DNA of 64,000 bases from an uncultured Oscillospiraceae bacterium (lineage in GTDB: Bacteria > Bacillota > Clostridia > Oscillospirales > Acutalibacteraceae): the NCBI GenBank assembly GCA_900541975.1, contig UQLR01000013.1, positions 1-64,000 of the forward strand, read 5' to 3'. The notes below the pieces were generated by a model, which was given only the letters and a program-made list of their open reading frames with translations, did no database searches and was not told the origin of the DNA. Position numbers and translations under genes: made by a program. Each line of letters begins with the position of its first letter. Position 1 is the stretch's first letter. This document shows positions 16,101-23,617 of this stretch, one piece after another.

Positions 16101-16438
16101 ATTCTCACTGGCACGAATGTGAGTGTGGCGATGTTGCAGAGGTCGTAGTTCATACTTCTACTACTGTGAATGCGAAAGAAGCTACTGAAACTGAAAAAGG
16201 CTATACAGGTGATACAGTCTGCAAGATTTGTGGATATGAAATTGCAAAGGGCGAAGAGATTCCCGTAAAAGTGACAACTACTGAGCCTGACAACGACAGC
16301 ACAAATAATGGTGACACGTCATCTCCGCAGACCGGAGATAATAGTAATATGTCACTTTGGATAGCGTTAATGTTCATATCAGGGTTTGGACTTGTGGGTG
16401 CTACGGTACTCAGTAAAAAAAGAAAAGTAATTAGATAA
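13181..16438 (+). CDS. Sortase-anchored surface protein with four lamin-tail domains and a phytase-like propeller
   Basis: A 1085-residue exported protein. Residues 1-27 are a signal peptide ending FVSAAESG. Four lamin-tail-like repeats follow, each opening with a strand such as INEIESDS, INEINSSPDDW, LNEVESDGDDNDW or LNEIQSNDPNGGADW (about 30-165, 167-310, 313-438, 441-560) with ISGW/DNSDD signatures. About 566-870 resembles an esterase-like/phytase-like beta-propeller (SSGLDFHNGQLYAVDNG; PDSEGITVDGDGFVYLACE). About 880-1035 holds Cys-rich HWYECECGD repeats. The end, SPQTGD, a hydrophobic helix and KKRK, is a variant sortase signal. The propeller could hydrolyse phosphate esters; this is inferred. 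Confidence 0.85.
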   Translation: MKKKRMLSIVLAMLMMTTSVPFVSAAESGNTIFINEIESDSAETNDYIELINIGTTDVNISGWFVSDNKELERLSDGSTKKFEEGTVIKAGELLVVELDQEGQIEFALGKNDSAILYNANSEVVDSHTYTGHAVGTYSRVPDGTGAFVDLAATKGALNIVDAPAESEGKLVINEINSSPDDWVEVMNIGETDLDVSGYEIRDNSDDHRWKFPSGTTVKAGELFLVKADSMGLIYNDATDSYEENNFDAAIGIGSGDSIRLYDGNSNLLDSHSWTEHASYDGDAAKASLGRYPDGTGSFCLMPETAGSTNTWYKPAIVLNEVESDGDDNDWVEIYNNSAEPVDISGWYILDNDPVGHKAEITPVSDGTILQPNSHFVFEGNQHFAFGLGKNDTVTVFNKDGAVIDEYVWSGHAVGVYARVPDGTGEFIDFEASTKGKANVITNPVILNEIQSNDPNGGADWIELANPTNATIDISGIVIKDNDDTHSYIIPDGTTIEANGYLILTSDSFGFGLGKNDSVRLFENDLLIASTTWVEHTSPTWGLYPDVKGTEYRNTLEATPGTANKFAGIPDIIDWAGDNSTIIYDVESMFLEDSSGLDFHNGQLYAVDNGTGKFWILDVAKDGKLTFANGFENGKRVQFQKDAGNTNAAGPDSEGITVDGDGFVYLACERDNSAKGVNYNVILKVDPKTEGSSLVSIKEWDLTASLPQVSANMGIESVEWVSNAEVEGKLFDKNTNAAFDSKNYANAVSNGVFFVALEDNGHIYAYVLNEDGSVIQIADIDSKIGGAMALDYDTYEDTLWVASDNGYNNMAAKIVFNGGEEPNIVHVKPATGVDATRNYEGFAIASVDYTLNGNRPVYRFEDGVTSGSLLVGSVSCDYVPHSHNYNELKSDVTGHWYECECGDVSGRTNHSANDDGDCTTDVLCDVCNYKMINAEASHTGGQATCTEKAVCDNCGSSYGTLAEHTYGTEWKNDKDSHWHECECGDVAEVVVHTSTTVNAKEATETEKGYTGDTVCKICGYEIAKGEEIPVKVTTTEPDNDSTNNGDTSSPQTGDNSNMSLWIALMFISGFGLVGATVLSKKRKVIR

Positions 16439-16539
16439 AAAGACTATATAGCGAAGGTATAATGCTTATATCTTCGCTATTAGGCTATTATTTACACTTT
16501 TTGAGAATGGTGAAATTATTAATTTTGAGGTATTATGGA

Positions 16540-16776
16540 ATGAATTTATATAAGCTGAGATTTATTTTGTGGATGATAGGTCTAATATGCTGTTGTTTGA
16601 TTGTAGCCTTCTAGATTATAGAGTGGAAATTAGGAGTAGTAATCGGTTTTATAATACTATTCATTGATTTTATAGTCATTGGGCTGAAAAACCGTTGCCC
16701 ATTTTGTAATAAAGCTCTTCCTATAAAACCAAAACAAAATGAATTTTGTCGCAGTTGTGGATGCGAAATTGATTAA
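16540..16776 (+). pseudogene. Small membrane/zinc-ribbon protein gene with an in-frame amber stop
   Basis: Reading from ATG 16540 gives a hydrophobic N-terminus (LRFILWMIGLICCCLIVAF), then TAG at 16612-16614, then in the same frame a second hydrophobic segment and a C-terminal zinc ribbon, CPFCN...CRSCGCEID, ending TAA at 16774-16776. The continuous similarity of composition across the stop, plus a GAGG ribosome site at 16526-16529, indicate a 78-residue gene broken by one nonsense change. Readthrough or sequencing error is possible. Confidence 0.65.
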
Positions 16777-16814
16777 CGGTATGCTTGTTGAAATGTATCA
16801 TTGAGAAACTTGTA

Positions 16815-17264
16815 ATGAAGAAAAAAACATTTTACATTATTTTACTTGGTGCAGTTGTATCCAGTATGATAGCGTTTCTGTTTCCACTTTCATTTTCAAA
16901 TCTAATAGAGAATTGCGATTCAATAAAGATAATTTATATCAATGACAATTTGCAACACTCCCCTATCAACGAAAAAATTTTTGAAAAGGATTCGGAAACA
17001 TTTTCCGAACTGAAAAACATTTTCGAGGATTATTCATATCGTCGCTGTGTGCGTACTATTTTTGATGGTTCAAGTATGTCAGGTAATGATGCTGGATATT
17101 GGTTGCATATCTATATTGATAATGGCAACGAAAGAACTGTAATTATCTTAGGAGGTACAGGAGAAATGCAAATCGAAGATAAAATTTACCGAATGGGATA
17201 TTGGGGAAATGAAAGTATGTTGGGATTTATGGAAGAAATAGTTGAGGTAGCTTTCACCGATTAG
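16815..17264 (+). CDS. Hypothetical single-pass membrane or secreted protein
   Basis: A 149-residue protein with a basic start and one hydrophobic segment (KKKTFYIILLGAVVSSMIAF), then a hydrophilic domain with WLHIYIDNGNERTVIILGGT. I do not recognise the family. The ATG at 16815 is chosen because it opens the hydrophobic segment; the ribosome site is weak. It shares the direct-repeat cassette with the surface protein and ends just before the right repeat copy. Confidence 0.55.
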   Translation: MKKKTFYIILLGAVVSSMIAFLFPLSFSNLIENCDSIKIIYINDNLQHSPINEKIFEKDSETFSELKNIFEDYSYRRCVRTIFDGSSMSGNDAGYWLHIYIDNGNERTVIILGGTGEMQIEDKIYRMGYWGNESMLGFMEEIVEVAFTD

Positions 17265-17277
17265 AACTGCATAAAGA

Positions 17278-17311
17278 TTTTACACTACCTTGATTTCGAA
17301 TTTTACACACA
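17278..17311 (+). repeat. Right copy of the 34-bp direct repeat
   Basis: It matches 13105-13138 at 31 of 34 positions. Directly downstream the reading frame of a truncated membrane protein begins, so this repeat marks a junction. Confidence 0.7.
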
Positions 17312-17313
17312 CA

Positions 17314-17457
17314 GTTTATCATTTAATCGGATTTCTGATTGTAGCAAAGCGTTATGTAGAAATAGATATTCCCACATTTACAATTATGATTGGAGTTTTT
17401 GTGACAAATCTTGTACTTTCTGCAATACTTAATAAAATGGCCAAAAGAGATTGGTAA
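17314..17457 (+). pseudogene. C-terminal fragment of a membrane protein
   Basis: An open frame of 47 codons without a start runs from the right direct repeat to TAA at 17455-17457. It encodes hydrophobic segments (HLIGFLIVAKRYVEIDIP; TIMIGVFVTNLVLSAILNKM) and ends KRDW. The 5' part of the gene is missing exactly at the repeat, which implies truncation when the upstream cassette was inserted or recombined. The family is not recognised. Confidence 0.5.
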
Positions 17458-17478
17458 GAATTTTGTTTTATATATCAC

Positions 17479-17507
17479 TTGACAATAGAACATTTGTTCT
17501 GTACAAT
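17479..17507 (+). promoter_or_regulatory. Consensus promoter containing a LexA-type SOS box
   Basis: TTGACA (17479-17484) and TACAAT (17502-17507) are 17 bp apart. Between them lies AGAACATTTGTTCT (17487-17500), a perfect palindrome matching the Gram-positive LexA pattern GAAC-N4-GTTC. No intact gene follows for 600 bases, so the promoter seems to have lost its gene, or makes an untranslated RNA. Confidence 0.65.
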
Positions 17508-17683
17508 AATGGTGTGACAGTTTAACTGTCACGGACAACTGAATATGATGTAGATTTGAGAAAGTGGTAAAAGCCACCTAATGCACACGGTATGCTAAGA
17601 GAAAATACCGTCATTCACCCCCAAATGCTTTTTGGTACTGTCAGCGGGTAGTGAGTGTAAAAACAGTCCCGTCTTTGAATTTC

Positions 17684-17757
17684 AAAGCCGATACATAACA
17701 TCTTTTTGAAGCGAGAGCAAAGCTCCCGCCGATTCTTGATGTTTATGTATCGGCTTT
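17684..17757 (+). terminator. Long nested hairpin downstream of the SOS promoter
   Basis: AAAGCCGATACATAACATC (17684-17702) pairs with 17738-17757 with a single bulge, and an inner stem GCGAGAGC/GCTCCCGC (17711-17718, 17722-17729) lies in its loop. T-rich sequence follows. It could be a terminator, an attenuator or part of a structured RNA. The rest of 17508-18103 holds no supported gene; a second inverted repeat, AAAAGTGATG, lies at 18028-18037 / 18065-18074. Confidence 0.5.
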
Positions 17758-18103
17758 TCTGTTGTCCTTTTTTCAAAATAGTTTTTACTTCTATGAAAAA
17801 AGTTCCCAATTAAATAGTAAGAAGAAATTTTCAAAAAATCGGATATTTTGTTCTTCTCACTGGCTACTTATTGAGGGGATAGGCAGAGCTGATTACACAT
17901 AACAACTGAATGACCGTCTGAATGGGATACGACTTTGCGATGATACGAGCAAGGCAACGCCGCTGAAAAAGGCAGGGGCAGGAACTGCATTCGGGTAGAA
18001 CGGCAAAAGGCAGTGTCAACTTGGCACAAAAGTGATGTCATTAAAGGATTTTATGGCAAAGTGGCATCACTTTTACCACCACAAACGAGAAAGGAAGTGA
18101 CAG

Positions 18104-18330
18104 TTTTGAGAGCAATGACAAAGGGAGAAAGGATTGTGGCAGAGGCTCTGGGAGAACTACCGATAAAGGGCGAACCAATAATGACCTCAAACCACCCTTT
18201 TCTTCGGGAAGTAACAGAGTTTATGGCAGACAGAAAGGAATGGGAAAGAAATACAACTATTCCAATTCCGAAATACAAAGGATGCGGGATACTTCGGATA
18301 AATTGTGCCGTGAATATGGCTTGTCTGTGA
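18104..18330 (+). CDS. Hypothetical small protein in mobile debris
   Basis: From TTG 18104, preceded by GAAAGGAAG at 18089-18097, a 75-residue frame reads LRAMTKGERIVAEALGELP and further hydrophilic sequence. Its last third overlaps the relaxase fragment at 18240 in another frame and is there probably non-native. It may be the intact N-terminal part of a truncated element gene. No family recognised. Confidence 0.3.
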
Positions 18331-18767
18331 TAGATAAGCCGAGAAAAGCACCATCACGCCCCGTATGGCTTGATGAAAAAGCAGGTAAACCCACAAGGTA
18401 CAATGTGCACCGAGAGGATATTGAAAATGCCATTTATGGTAGTAATACCTTGAAACAGTTTGAGAAATTTCTTATTCGTAAAGGTTATGAAATTGATTTT
18501 AGCGGTAAGCATTGGAAGGTGCGATTGCCACAGTATAAAGGTTTTACCCGTTTAGATACTCTCAACGAAAAGTGGACACCGGAATTGGTACACGAATTTA
18601 TCCAAAAGATTGTAGTCGGCAAACCCGAATACAAGGACGGAAAGCGACACCAAAGTGTAGAAATCCACTACAACGGTGTGGGAATTATCCGTGAAGCCAC
18701 TCCCGAAGAAATGGAAGAACACTTCCAAGAACACCTTAAAACAAAAGGTGTAAGAAAAACGGCATAA
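18240..18767 (+). pseudogene. Chimeric fragment: relaxase middle part joined to a recombinase C-terminus
   Basis: The 175-codon frame has two halves. Residues 1-95 (NYSNSEIQRMRDTSDKLC, AGKPTRYNVHREDIENAI, then an HWKVRLPQYKGFTRLDTL segment) look like the post-catalytic part of a MobA/VirD2-type relaxase from clostridial conjugative elements. The rest (WTPELVHEFIQKIVVGKP ... GKRHQSVEIHYNGVGII) looks like the DUF4368-type C-terminus of large serine recombinases. A deletion appears to have fused them in frame. Neither catalytic domain is present, so no activity is expected. Confidence 0.65.
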
Positions 18768-18813
18768 CCCGAAGGCTACGCCGTATGAAACGATAATATT
18801 AAATTTGAGATAC

Positions 18814-18870
18814 AAAGCCACCAAAAGGGACACCTTCTTTACGTAGGGTGTCCCTACGACGGCTTTTTTT
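18814..18870 (+). terminator. Rho-independent terminator
   Basis: GGGACACC (18827-18834) pairs with GGTGTCCC (about 18847-18854), enclosed by AAAGCC (18814-18819) with GGCTTT (18861-18866) and followed by seven T. It ends transcription from the chimeric fragment toward the convergent MATE gene. Confidence 0.7.
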
Positions 18871-18922
18871 CTTTTGCCGTCGTCCGGCAGCTATCTCAAC
18901 ATATTATGTCCGAATGAAGTCG

Positions 18923-20251
18923 TTACGCTTTAATGGTTCCTTTCTTCCTTACAAGAACTGTCCCTGTCATAGTAGCTGCAAGACTGGCAACTACATGGCT
19001 GACCAGTACCGCAACCCAAATCCCATTTAGGCCAAAGCCCAAATAAGAAAGCAAATAGGCCAGAGGCATCCGAACTACAATATAATAGAAAATCATCAGG
19101 GACATACTTTTTGAGGGCTTTCCCATGCCATTGAGGGCGCCTAAGTAGCAATTTGTAATTGTGTTAAGAACATAGCCAATACTGACAATCAAAAAGTATA
19201 TTCCGACAATGACCGCAACATCACCGCTTTTGACAAATAGACCGGAAAGCTGTTTTGAAAAGCCAATTACCAAAACAGAAAGGATTACAAGCAAGCCACA
19301 GCCATATCCCAATGCACATTTTAGATAATCTTTTGCCCGGTCATATCGTGCGCCACCAATACACTGTCCAATAATGATAGTCAAAACCATATTTAAAGCC
19401 ATCGCCGGGTAGAAAAGAATGGTTTCCAATTTTCCTGTAACTCCATAAGCCGCTATTGCAGTGACACTATATGTACTGACAAGGGCTGTGAGAAACGTTG
19501 TGCTGATTGCTGGAATACTCTGCTGAATGATAGAGGGAATTGCTTTCTGAATGAGTGGCAATATCTCATTCCCATCAAACGCAGAGATTTTGAATTTGAA
19601 TAACTTTTTCTTTTTCAGATAAATCAGCATAAACAGCAAGCAGATCACCTGAGAAAGCAAAGTGGCAATCGCGGCACCATGAAATCCAATGAAATGGATA
19701 GAAATAGGATCGAGGATTGCGTTCAAAATTGTTGATACCAGCATTGCAACAGCTTGAAACATCGAATTGCCAAAGCTCCGCAAAACGGCGGTAAAGTAAA
19801 GATAGAGATAGACCGCCAAATACCCAAGAATATAGATTGCCAGATAGCTGTATGCCATGTCATAAGTTTCAGCCGGGGTATTCAGAACTTTCAAAATTCC
19901 CGGCAGAAAAACCTCAAGCAGAATGGTTACAAGGATAGAGAAAGCTACCGCCACAAAAAAAGATGTGGAAATCAAACTTTCTGTTTTTTTCTTGTCCTTT
20001 GCACCAATAGCCTGTGAGATCAAGATTGATACACCATTTGTTGCCCCCATCGCAACAGAGGTCAAAATCAAAATGATAGGGGTGGAGTTTGTCAAAGCGG
20101 CATAAGCCGTTTCTCCGAGCAAATTTCCGATCCACAGACTATCCACAAGGTTATACATCATATTAAGGAACATGGCGGCAATCATGGGGAGCGCCATCGC
20201 CATAAGGCAACGCTTTGTATTACCGCCTATAAAATCAATCTTAGTTGGCAT
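18923..20251 (-). CDS. MATE-family multidrug efflux transporter
   Basis: A 442-residue integral membrane protein with the two-fold repeated MATE arrangement of about 12 helices. It opens MPTKIDFIGGNTKRCLMAMA and contains the typical NLVDSLWIGNLLGETAYAAL segment with VSILISQAIGAKD. It should exchange drug cations for Na+ or H+ at the membrane. The ATG at 20249-20251 follows AAGGATGT; a longer frame upstream overlaps an operator palindrome. It is the last gene of a reverse-strand methyltransferase-TetR-MATE cassette and is probably repressed by the TetR protein. Confidence 0.9.
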   Translation of the reverse strand: MPTKIDFIGGNTKRCLMAMALPMIAAMFLNMMYNLVDSLWIGNLLGETAYAALTNSTPIILILTSVAMGATNGVSILISQAIGAKDKKKTESLISTSFFVAVAFSILVTILLEVFLPGILKVLNTPAETYDMAYSYLAIYILGYLAVYLYLYFTAVLRSFGNSMFQAVAMLVSTILNAILDPISIHFIGFHGAAIATLLSQVICLLFMLIYLKKKKLFKFKISAFDGNEILPLIQKAIPSIIQQSIPAISTTFLTALVSTYSVTAIAAYGVTGKLETILFYPAMALNMVLTIIIGQCIGGARYDRAKDYLKCALGYGCGLLVILSVLVIGFSKQLSGLFVKSGDVAVIVGIYFLIVSIGYVLNTITNCYLGALNGMGKPSKSMSLMIFYYIVVRMPLAYLLSYLGFGLNGIWVAVLVSHVVASLAATMTGTVLVRKKGTIKA

Positions 20252-20274
20252 AATAAACATCCTTTCTCCGAAAT

Positions 20275-20293
20275 ATGAATGAATAACATTCAT
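20275..20293 (-). promoter_or_regulatory. Operator-like palindrome before the MATE gene
   Basis: ATGAATG (20275-20281) and CATTCAT (20287-20293) flank AATAA. A related AATGAATG...TATTCAAT pair lies at about 20332-20352. Both resemble the perfect AATGAATA-G-TATTCATT site before the methyltransferase, so one TetR regulator may control both transcripts. Confidence 0.55.
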
Positions 20294-20393
20294 CTCTTGA
20301 TTAAAAAATATAAGTCGTCAATGCGACATTTAATGAATGAAAACTATTCAATATAACTGCCTTAATATCCCCCGCCCCAAAGCGGGGGATTAT

Positions 20394-20954
20394 TCAAAGA
20401 TGAAGTGCATAAATAAGAAACTCTCGAATCCGTTTTGACTTATCTTCTTGCGTCAAATCGTCCGCCAGCAAGATGCCAAGCTGTCCATACACACAAAACA
20501 TAGCGGCGGCCTGCAAATCGTCAAACTGGATCTCGCCTTTTTGCCGGGCCCGATATAACAGTTTCTCTACAAGTGGAACCAACTTCTCACATACTTTGAG
20601 AGAGAGCTGATCGTGGAATTTTTTGTTTTCTACTCCGTGAAAAACAGAATAGTATTTTGTGTCCCTTTCTTCCATAGTGGCGGGCATATCTTCAATAATC
20701 TGCCGCAAGGTCTTATGATCGCCTTTTTCAGAACTGATAAACTGCTCCACCAGAACATCGGCGTATTGTTCAATCGCACTATCAAACAGAGCCTCTTTAG
20801 ACGGAAAATAACGATAGCATAGACCTTGTGCCACACCGATTGCTTTTGCTATATCTGTAATCGAGGTTTTTTCATATCCATTTTCCCCGAACAATTTAAG
20901 GGCAGTATCTAAAATCTCCTGCTTGCGTACTTCCGGCTCCTTTGTAACTCGCAT
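20394..20954 (-). CDS. TetR/AcrR-family transcriptional regulator
   Basis: A 186-residue regulator. The N-terminal helix-turn-helix is clear: VRKQEILDTALKLFGENGYE, then KTSITDIAKAIGVAQGLCYR and YFPSKEALFDSAI. The C-terminal two-thirds is the helical ligand domain. A strong AAGGAGG site precedes the ATG. It lies between a methyltransferase and a MATE pump on the same strand, both of which have AATGAATA-type palindromes upstream, so it probably senses the compound the pump exports. A GC-rich hairpin at 20367-20390 follows its stop. Confidence 0.88.
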   Translation of the reverse strand: MRVTKEPEVRKQEILDTALKLFGENGYEKTSITDIAKAIGVAQGLCYRYFPSKEALFDSAIEQYADVLVEQFISSEKGDHKTLRQIIEDMPATMEERDTKYYSVFHGVENKKFHDQLSLKVCEKLVPLVEKLLYRARQKGEIQFDDLQAAAMFCVYGQLGILLADDLTQEDKSKRIREFLIYALHL

Positions 20955-21019
20955 AGTCTGCTCCTCCTTTCTTCTTATGATAGCACGCTCACTCTAAAAA
21001 ATCAATGAGTGAATATCAA

Positions 21020-21628
21020 TCATTTTTCGCCCATAGCAATACAAGCTGTGTTTCCAATCTGTTCCCATGATACATCGTGAAAATATTTGGAAAGCATAGA
21101 AACAAACTCGGCTTCGGAATAAATTTTTACATCCCCCTCTTTGCTATGCCGCATATAAAAATTCATTATCACACGCCCTACAAACGGTTGCCAGCAATCG
21201 CCCATGAGGAATGTACCGCTTGGTTTCAATACTCGATGTACTTCCCTTAATACATTCTGCGGTGCCGGATAATGATGAAATGAATCGTTGCAGTACACAA
21301 CATCAAAAGTGTCATCCTGGAATGGGAGCGACTCGCTATCTCCTAAAAACAACTTAACTTTTTCCGGGAGTTTCGATTTTGCAACAGCCAACATTTCTTC
21401 GGACAAATCAATACCGCATAATTCTTTTTGAGCATCTTCTTGCAGAATAAGTTTTAGCATTTCACCAGTCCCGCATCCTAAATCCAATGCGGATTGAAAT
21501 GGAATGTGTGACAGCTTTTCCAGCAGGACGGGATAAAGGGAGCGGGCGTGCTGGCCCTTAATATCTTTATCATAGGTAGCGGCCTGCTGATTAAATGTTG
21601 CTTTCGAGTTTTCTTTTATGGTATTCAT
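21020..21628 (-). CDS. Class I SAM-dependent methyltransferase (cassette gene)
   Basis: A 202-residue methyltransferase of the UbiE/Methyltransf_11 type. Motif I is ALDLGCGTGEMLKLIL, then CGIDLSEEMLAVAKSKLP, FDVVYCNDSFHHYP and VLREVHRVLKPSGTFLMGD. GGAGG precedes the ATG. Its promoter carries the TetR-type palindrome, so it is probably co-regulated with the MATE pump. It might inactivate a toxic small molecule or modify its target; the substrate is unknown. Confidence 0.85.
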   Translation of the reverse strand: MNTIKENSKATFNQQAATYDKDIKGQHARSLYPVLLEKLSHIPFQSALDLGCGTGEMLKLILQEDAQKELCGIDLSEEMLAVAKSKLPEKVKLFLGDSESLPFQDDTFDVVYCNDSFHHYPAPQNVLREVHRVLKPSGTFLMGDCWQPFVGRVIMNFYMRHSKEGDVKIYSEAEFVSMLSKYFHDVSWEQIGNTACIAMGEK

Positions 21629-21652
21629 GGCGCTACCTCCTTTCCATCAATC

Positions 21653-21695
21653 AGTATAGCACCTTTTTCTGAAATGTCAATGAATAGTATTCATT
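21653..21695 (-). promoter_or_regulatory. Promoter and perfect operator for the methyltransferase-TetR-MATE cassette
   Basis: On the reverse strand TTGACA (21675-21680) and TATACT (21653-21658) are 16 bp apart. A perfect 17-bp palindrome AATGAATA-G-TATTCATT at 21679-21695 overlaps the -35. Repressor binding there would block RNA polymerase. Confidence 0.75.
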
Positions 21696-21711
21696 CAATT
21701 ATATAAATTAT

Positions 21712-22635
21712 GTGGAGCAGTCTTTCAACCCGGAAATCATACGAGGGAACAGCGAACAGCGGCAGCGGGTCAGCCACAAGCTGAAAAAGCGGCTGCATAA
21801 TGCCCCGGAAAACCAGCGCATATTCCCCAACACCCAGCCCGCTATTATCGAGGAACAAGTCTTTACACGGGTACAGGAATTACGGGAGAATAAGCGCCGC
21901 CCGGCCAAGCAAGCCGAACGGCAAGGGCTGTTTTCTGGCCTGCTGTACTGCGCCGACTGTGGAAGCAAGTTGTATTTCGCCACAGGCAAAAATATGACAC
22001 CGCAGCAAGACTGCTATCGGTGTTCCCGGTATAAGAGTAACACGGGTAATTGTACCATGCACTTTATCCGGGAAGAAACGCTAAAACTGTTCGTGTTGCA
22101 GCGGATTTTCGATGTGACGGCATTGTTCTTTAACGATGCCATGGCATTTGAGGAAGTCGCGAGAAAGCAGCGTTTTCAAGAAGCGGAAAAAGAGGCCAAG
22201 AAGCGCAGGCGTGAAATCGCCCAAGCGGAAAAGCGCATTGCCGAACTTGACCGGATTTTCAAGCGCATCTATGAGGATGACATCAGCAGGGCAATCAGTC
22301 ACGAACGGTTCCAGAAACTCTCCGCCGACTATGAGGCGGAACAAAGAGAACTAGTAGAGCAGGTCAGGGCATGGCGGCAAGCGGTAGAAACCTTTGAACA
22401 AGATCAAGCCGATTTTAACAGCTTTGCAGCTATTGTGCGGAAGTATGTGGGCATCCGGGAACTGACACCCACCATCGTCAATGAGTTTGTAAAGAAGATT
22501 ATCGTCCATGCGCCGGATAAGTCCAGCGGCCACCGCAGGCAGAAGATTGAACTGGTCTGGAACTTCATCGGAGAAGTCAACCTACCGGGTGACGATCAGA
22601 CCGTGGAACGGCAAATAAAAGGCAGGACGGCATGA
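21712..22635 (+). pseudogene. C-terminal part of a large serine recombinase (TnpX-like)
   Basis: A 307-codon fragment of a large serine recombinase. It holds the end of the recombinase domain (NTQPAIIEEQVFTRVQELR), the zinc ribbon GLLYCADCGSKLYF ... CYRCSRYKSNTGNCTMHFI, a long coiled coil and the DUF4368-like end TPTIVNEFVKKIIVHAPDKS. The N-terminal resolvase domain with the catalytic serine is missing; the fragment begins right beside the methyltransferase cassette promoter. It is probably the gene truncated by arrival of that cassette and is inactive. Confidence 0.8.
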
Positions 22636-22854
22636 CTTTTCAGCCATGCCGCCCTGCGACAATTCAATTACTTCCTTATTGGGGCGCGCCCTCACACTGG
22701 CCCTTTGTTTTTTTATGAACATAAAAAGGCAACCGTTTAAGCGGCTGCCAGTTGGAAGGATACGCTGTTAATCCTTTACCCTTAACAGAGATCTGCCGGC
22801 CAAGATAAATGCCATCAGTTGCCGATGATAATGTTTGACAAGCACTGCAAAGAT
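22636..22854. other. Junction of mobile region and chromosome, no gene
   Basis: No gene is supported. The right end of the mobile region probably lies here, after the recombinase fragment. A reverse-strand terminator is present: GGCA (22728-22731) with TGCC (22746-22749) and CCG with CGG inside, preceded on the + strand by A5 that gives a T run on the reverse strand. It may serve the methyltransferase at 22855. Confidence 0.45.
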
Positions 22855-23478
22855 TTATTTGCTTGCGGTGGCAAGCAGCCAGCCGTTTTCTGTGTGTGTA
22901 GTTAAGCAAATGTCAGAAAACCCGGCGTTTTTTAAAAGTGTTGCAATTTCATTTTTTGTCAGGTAATGCAATTTTAAAAAATCGGCAATCTCCGTATGCT
23001 TTCCGCTGCCGTCTTCATTTTTTACCATTTCGCATAAAATGGCAAAACGGCCCCCTTTTTTTAAAACCCGGCGTATCTCTTGAAAATCTTCTGGAAGATC
23101 AGGCCAGAAATAAATGGTTTCAATTGCGGTGACGAGGTCCAGCGTATTGCTTTGAAAGGGAAGGGAACTGACGCCTGCTTTTAAAATTTTTACTTTCTCG
23201 CGTTTGATTTCCCGGCGATTTTTGCGAATTGCCTGCTCAATGCAAAGCTGTGCGTAATCTACACCATAAATTTTTCCCTGACGAATAATTTTTGAAAGCA
23301 AAAAAACAGCGTTACCGCCGCCGCAGCCTATATCCGCTACAACTGCGCCAGTATGCAAGGGAATATTTTCCAATCCCCATTTTGTCATTGCGGCATGGCC
23401 TCTGTTCATTTTCTTTATCATTAAATTCCCCCACAGGCCCTGCGGCCTGCGGGCGTTAGCAGTTAATTTTTTAATCAT
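22855..23478 (-). CDS. Class I SAM-dependent methyltransferase
   Basis: A 207-residue methyltransferase. Motif I is VVADIGCGGGNAVFLLS, then KIYGVDYAQLCIEQAI, LDLVTAIETIYFWPDLPE and IRRVLKKGGRFAILCE. It differs clearly from the cassette methyltransferase at 21020. GGGGGC precedes the ATG. A promoter is visible on the reverse strand (TTGTAA 23520-23525, TACAAT 23498-23503, 16-bp spacer). It stands alone; the substrate is unknown, likely a small molecule. Confidence 0.85.
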   Translation of the reverse strand: MIKKLTANARRPQGLWGNLMIKKMNRGHAAMTKWGLENIPLHTGAVVADIGCGGGNAVFLLSKIIRQGKIYGVDYAQLCIEQAIRKNRREIKREKVKILKAGVSSLPFQSNTLDLVTAIETIYFWPDLPEDFQEIRRVLKKGGRFAILCEMVKNEDGSGKHTEIADFLKLHYLTKNEIATLLKNAGFSDICLTTHTENGWLLATASK

Positions 23479-23617
23479 ATAAGCGCCCCCTTTTTCTATT
23501 GTACCACATTGTTACTTTTTTACAATATGAAAGAATTTCACATAAAAGCCATTGAGCAGGCTTTATGCGTTATAATTTTATGCAAATGTGGAAATATATG
23601 GAAAAGGAAGGTGCCCT

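Noticed and set aside
22636..22854. tRNA or structured RNA in the gap after the recombinase fragment
   Set aside because: Only a simple terminator hairpin is seen; no cloverleaf can be drawn.
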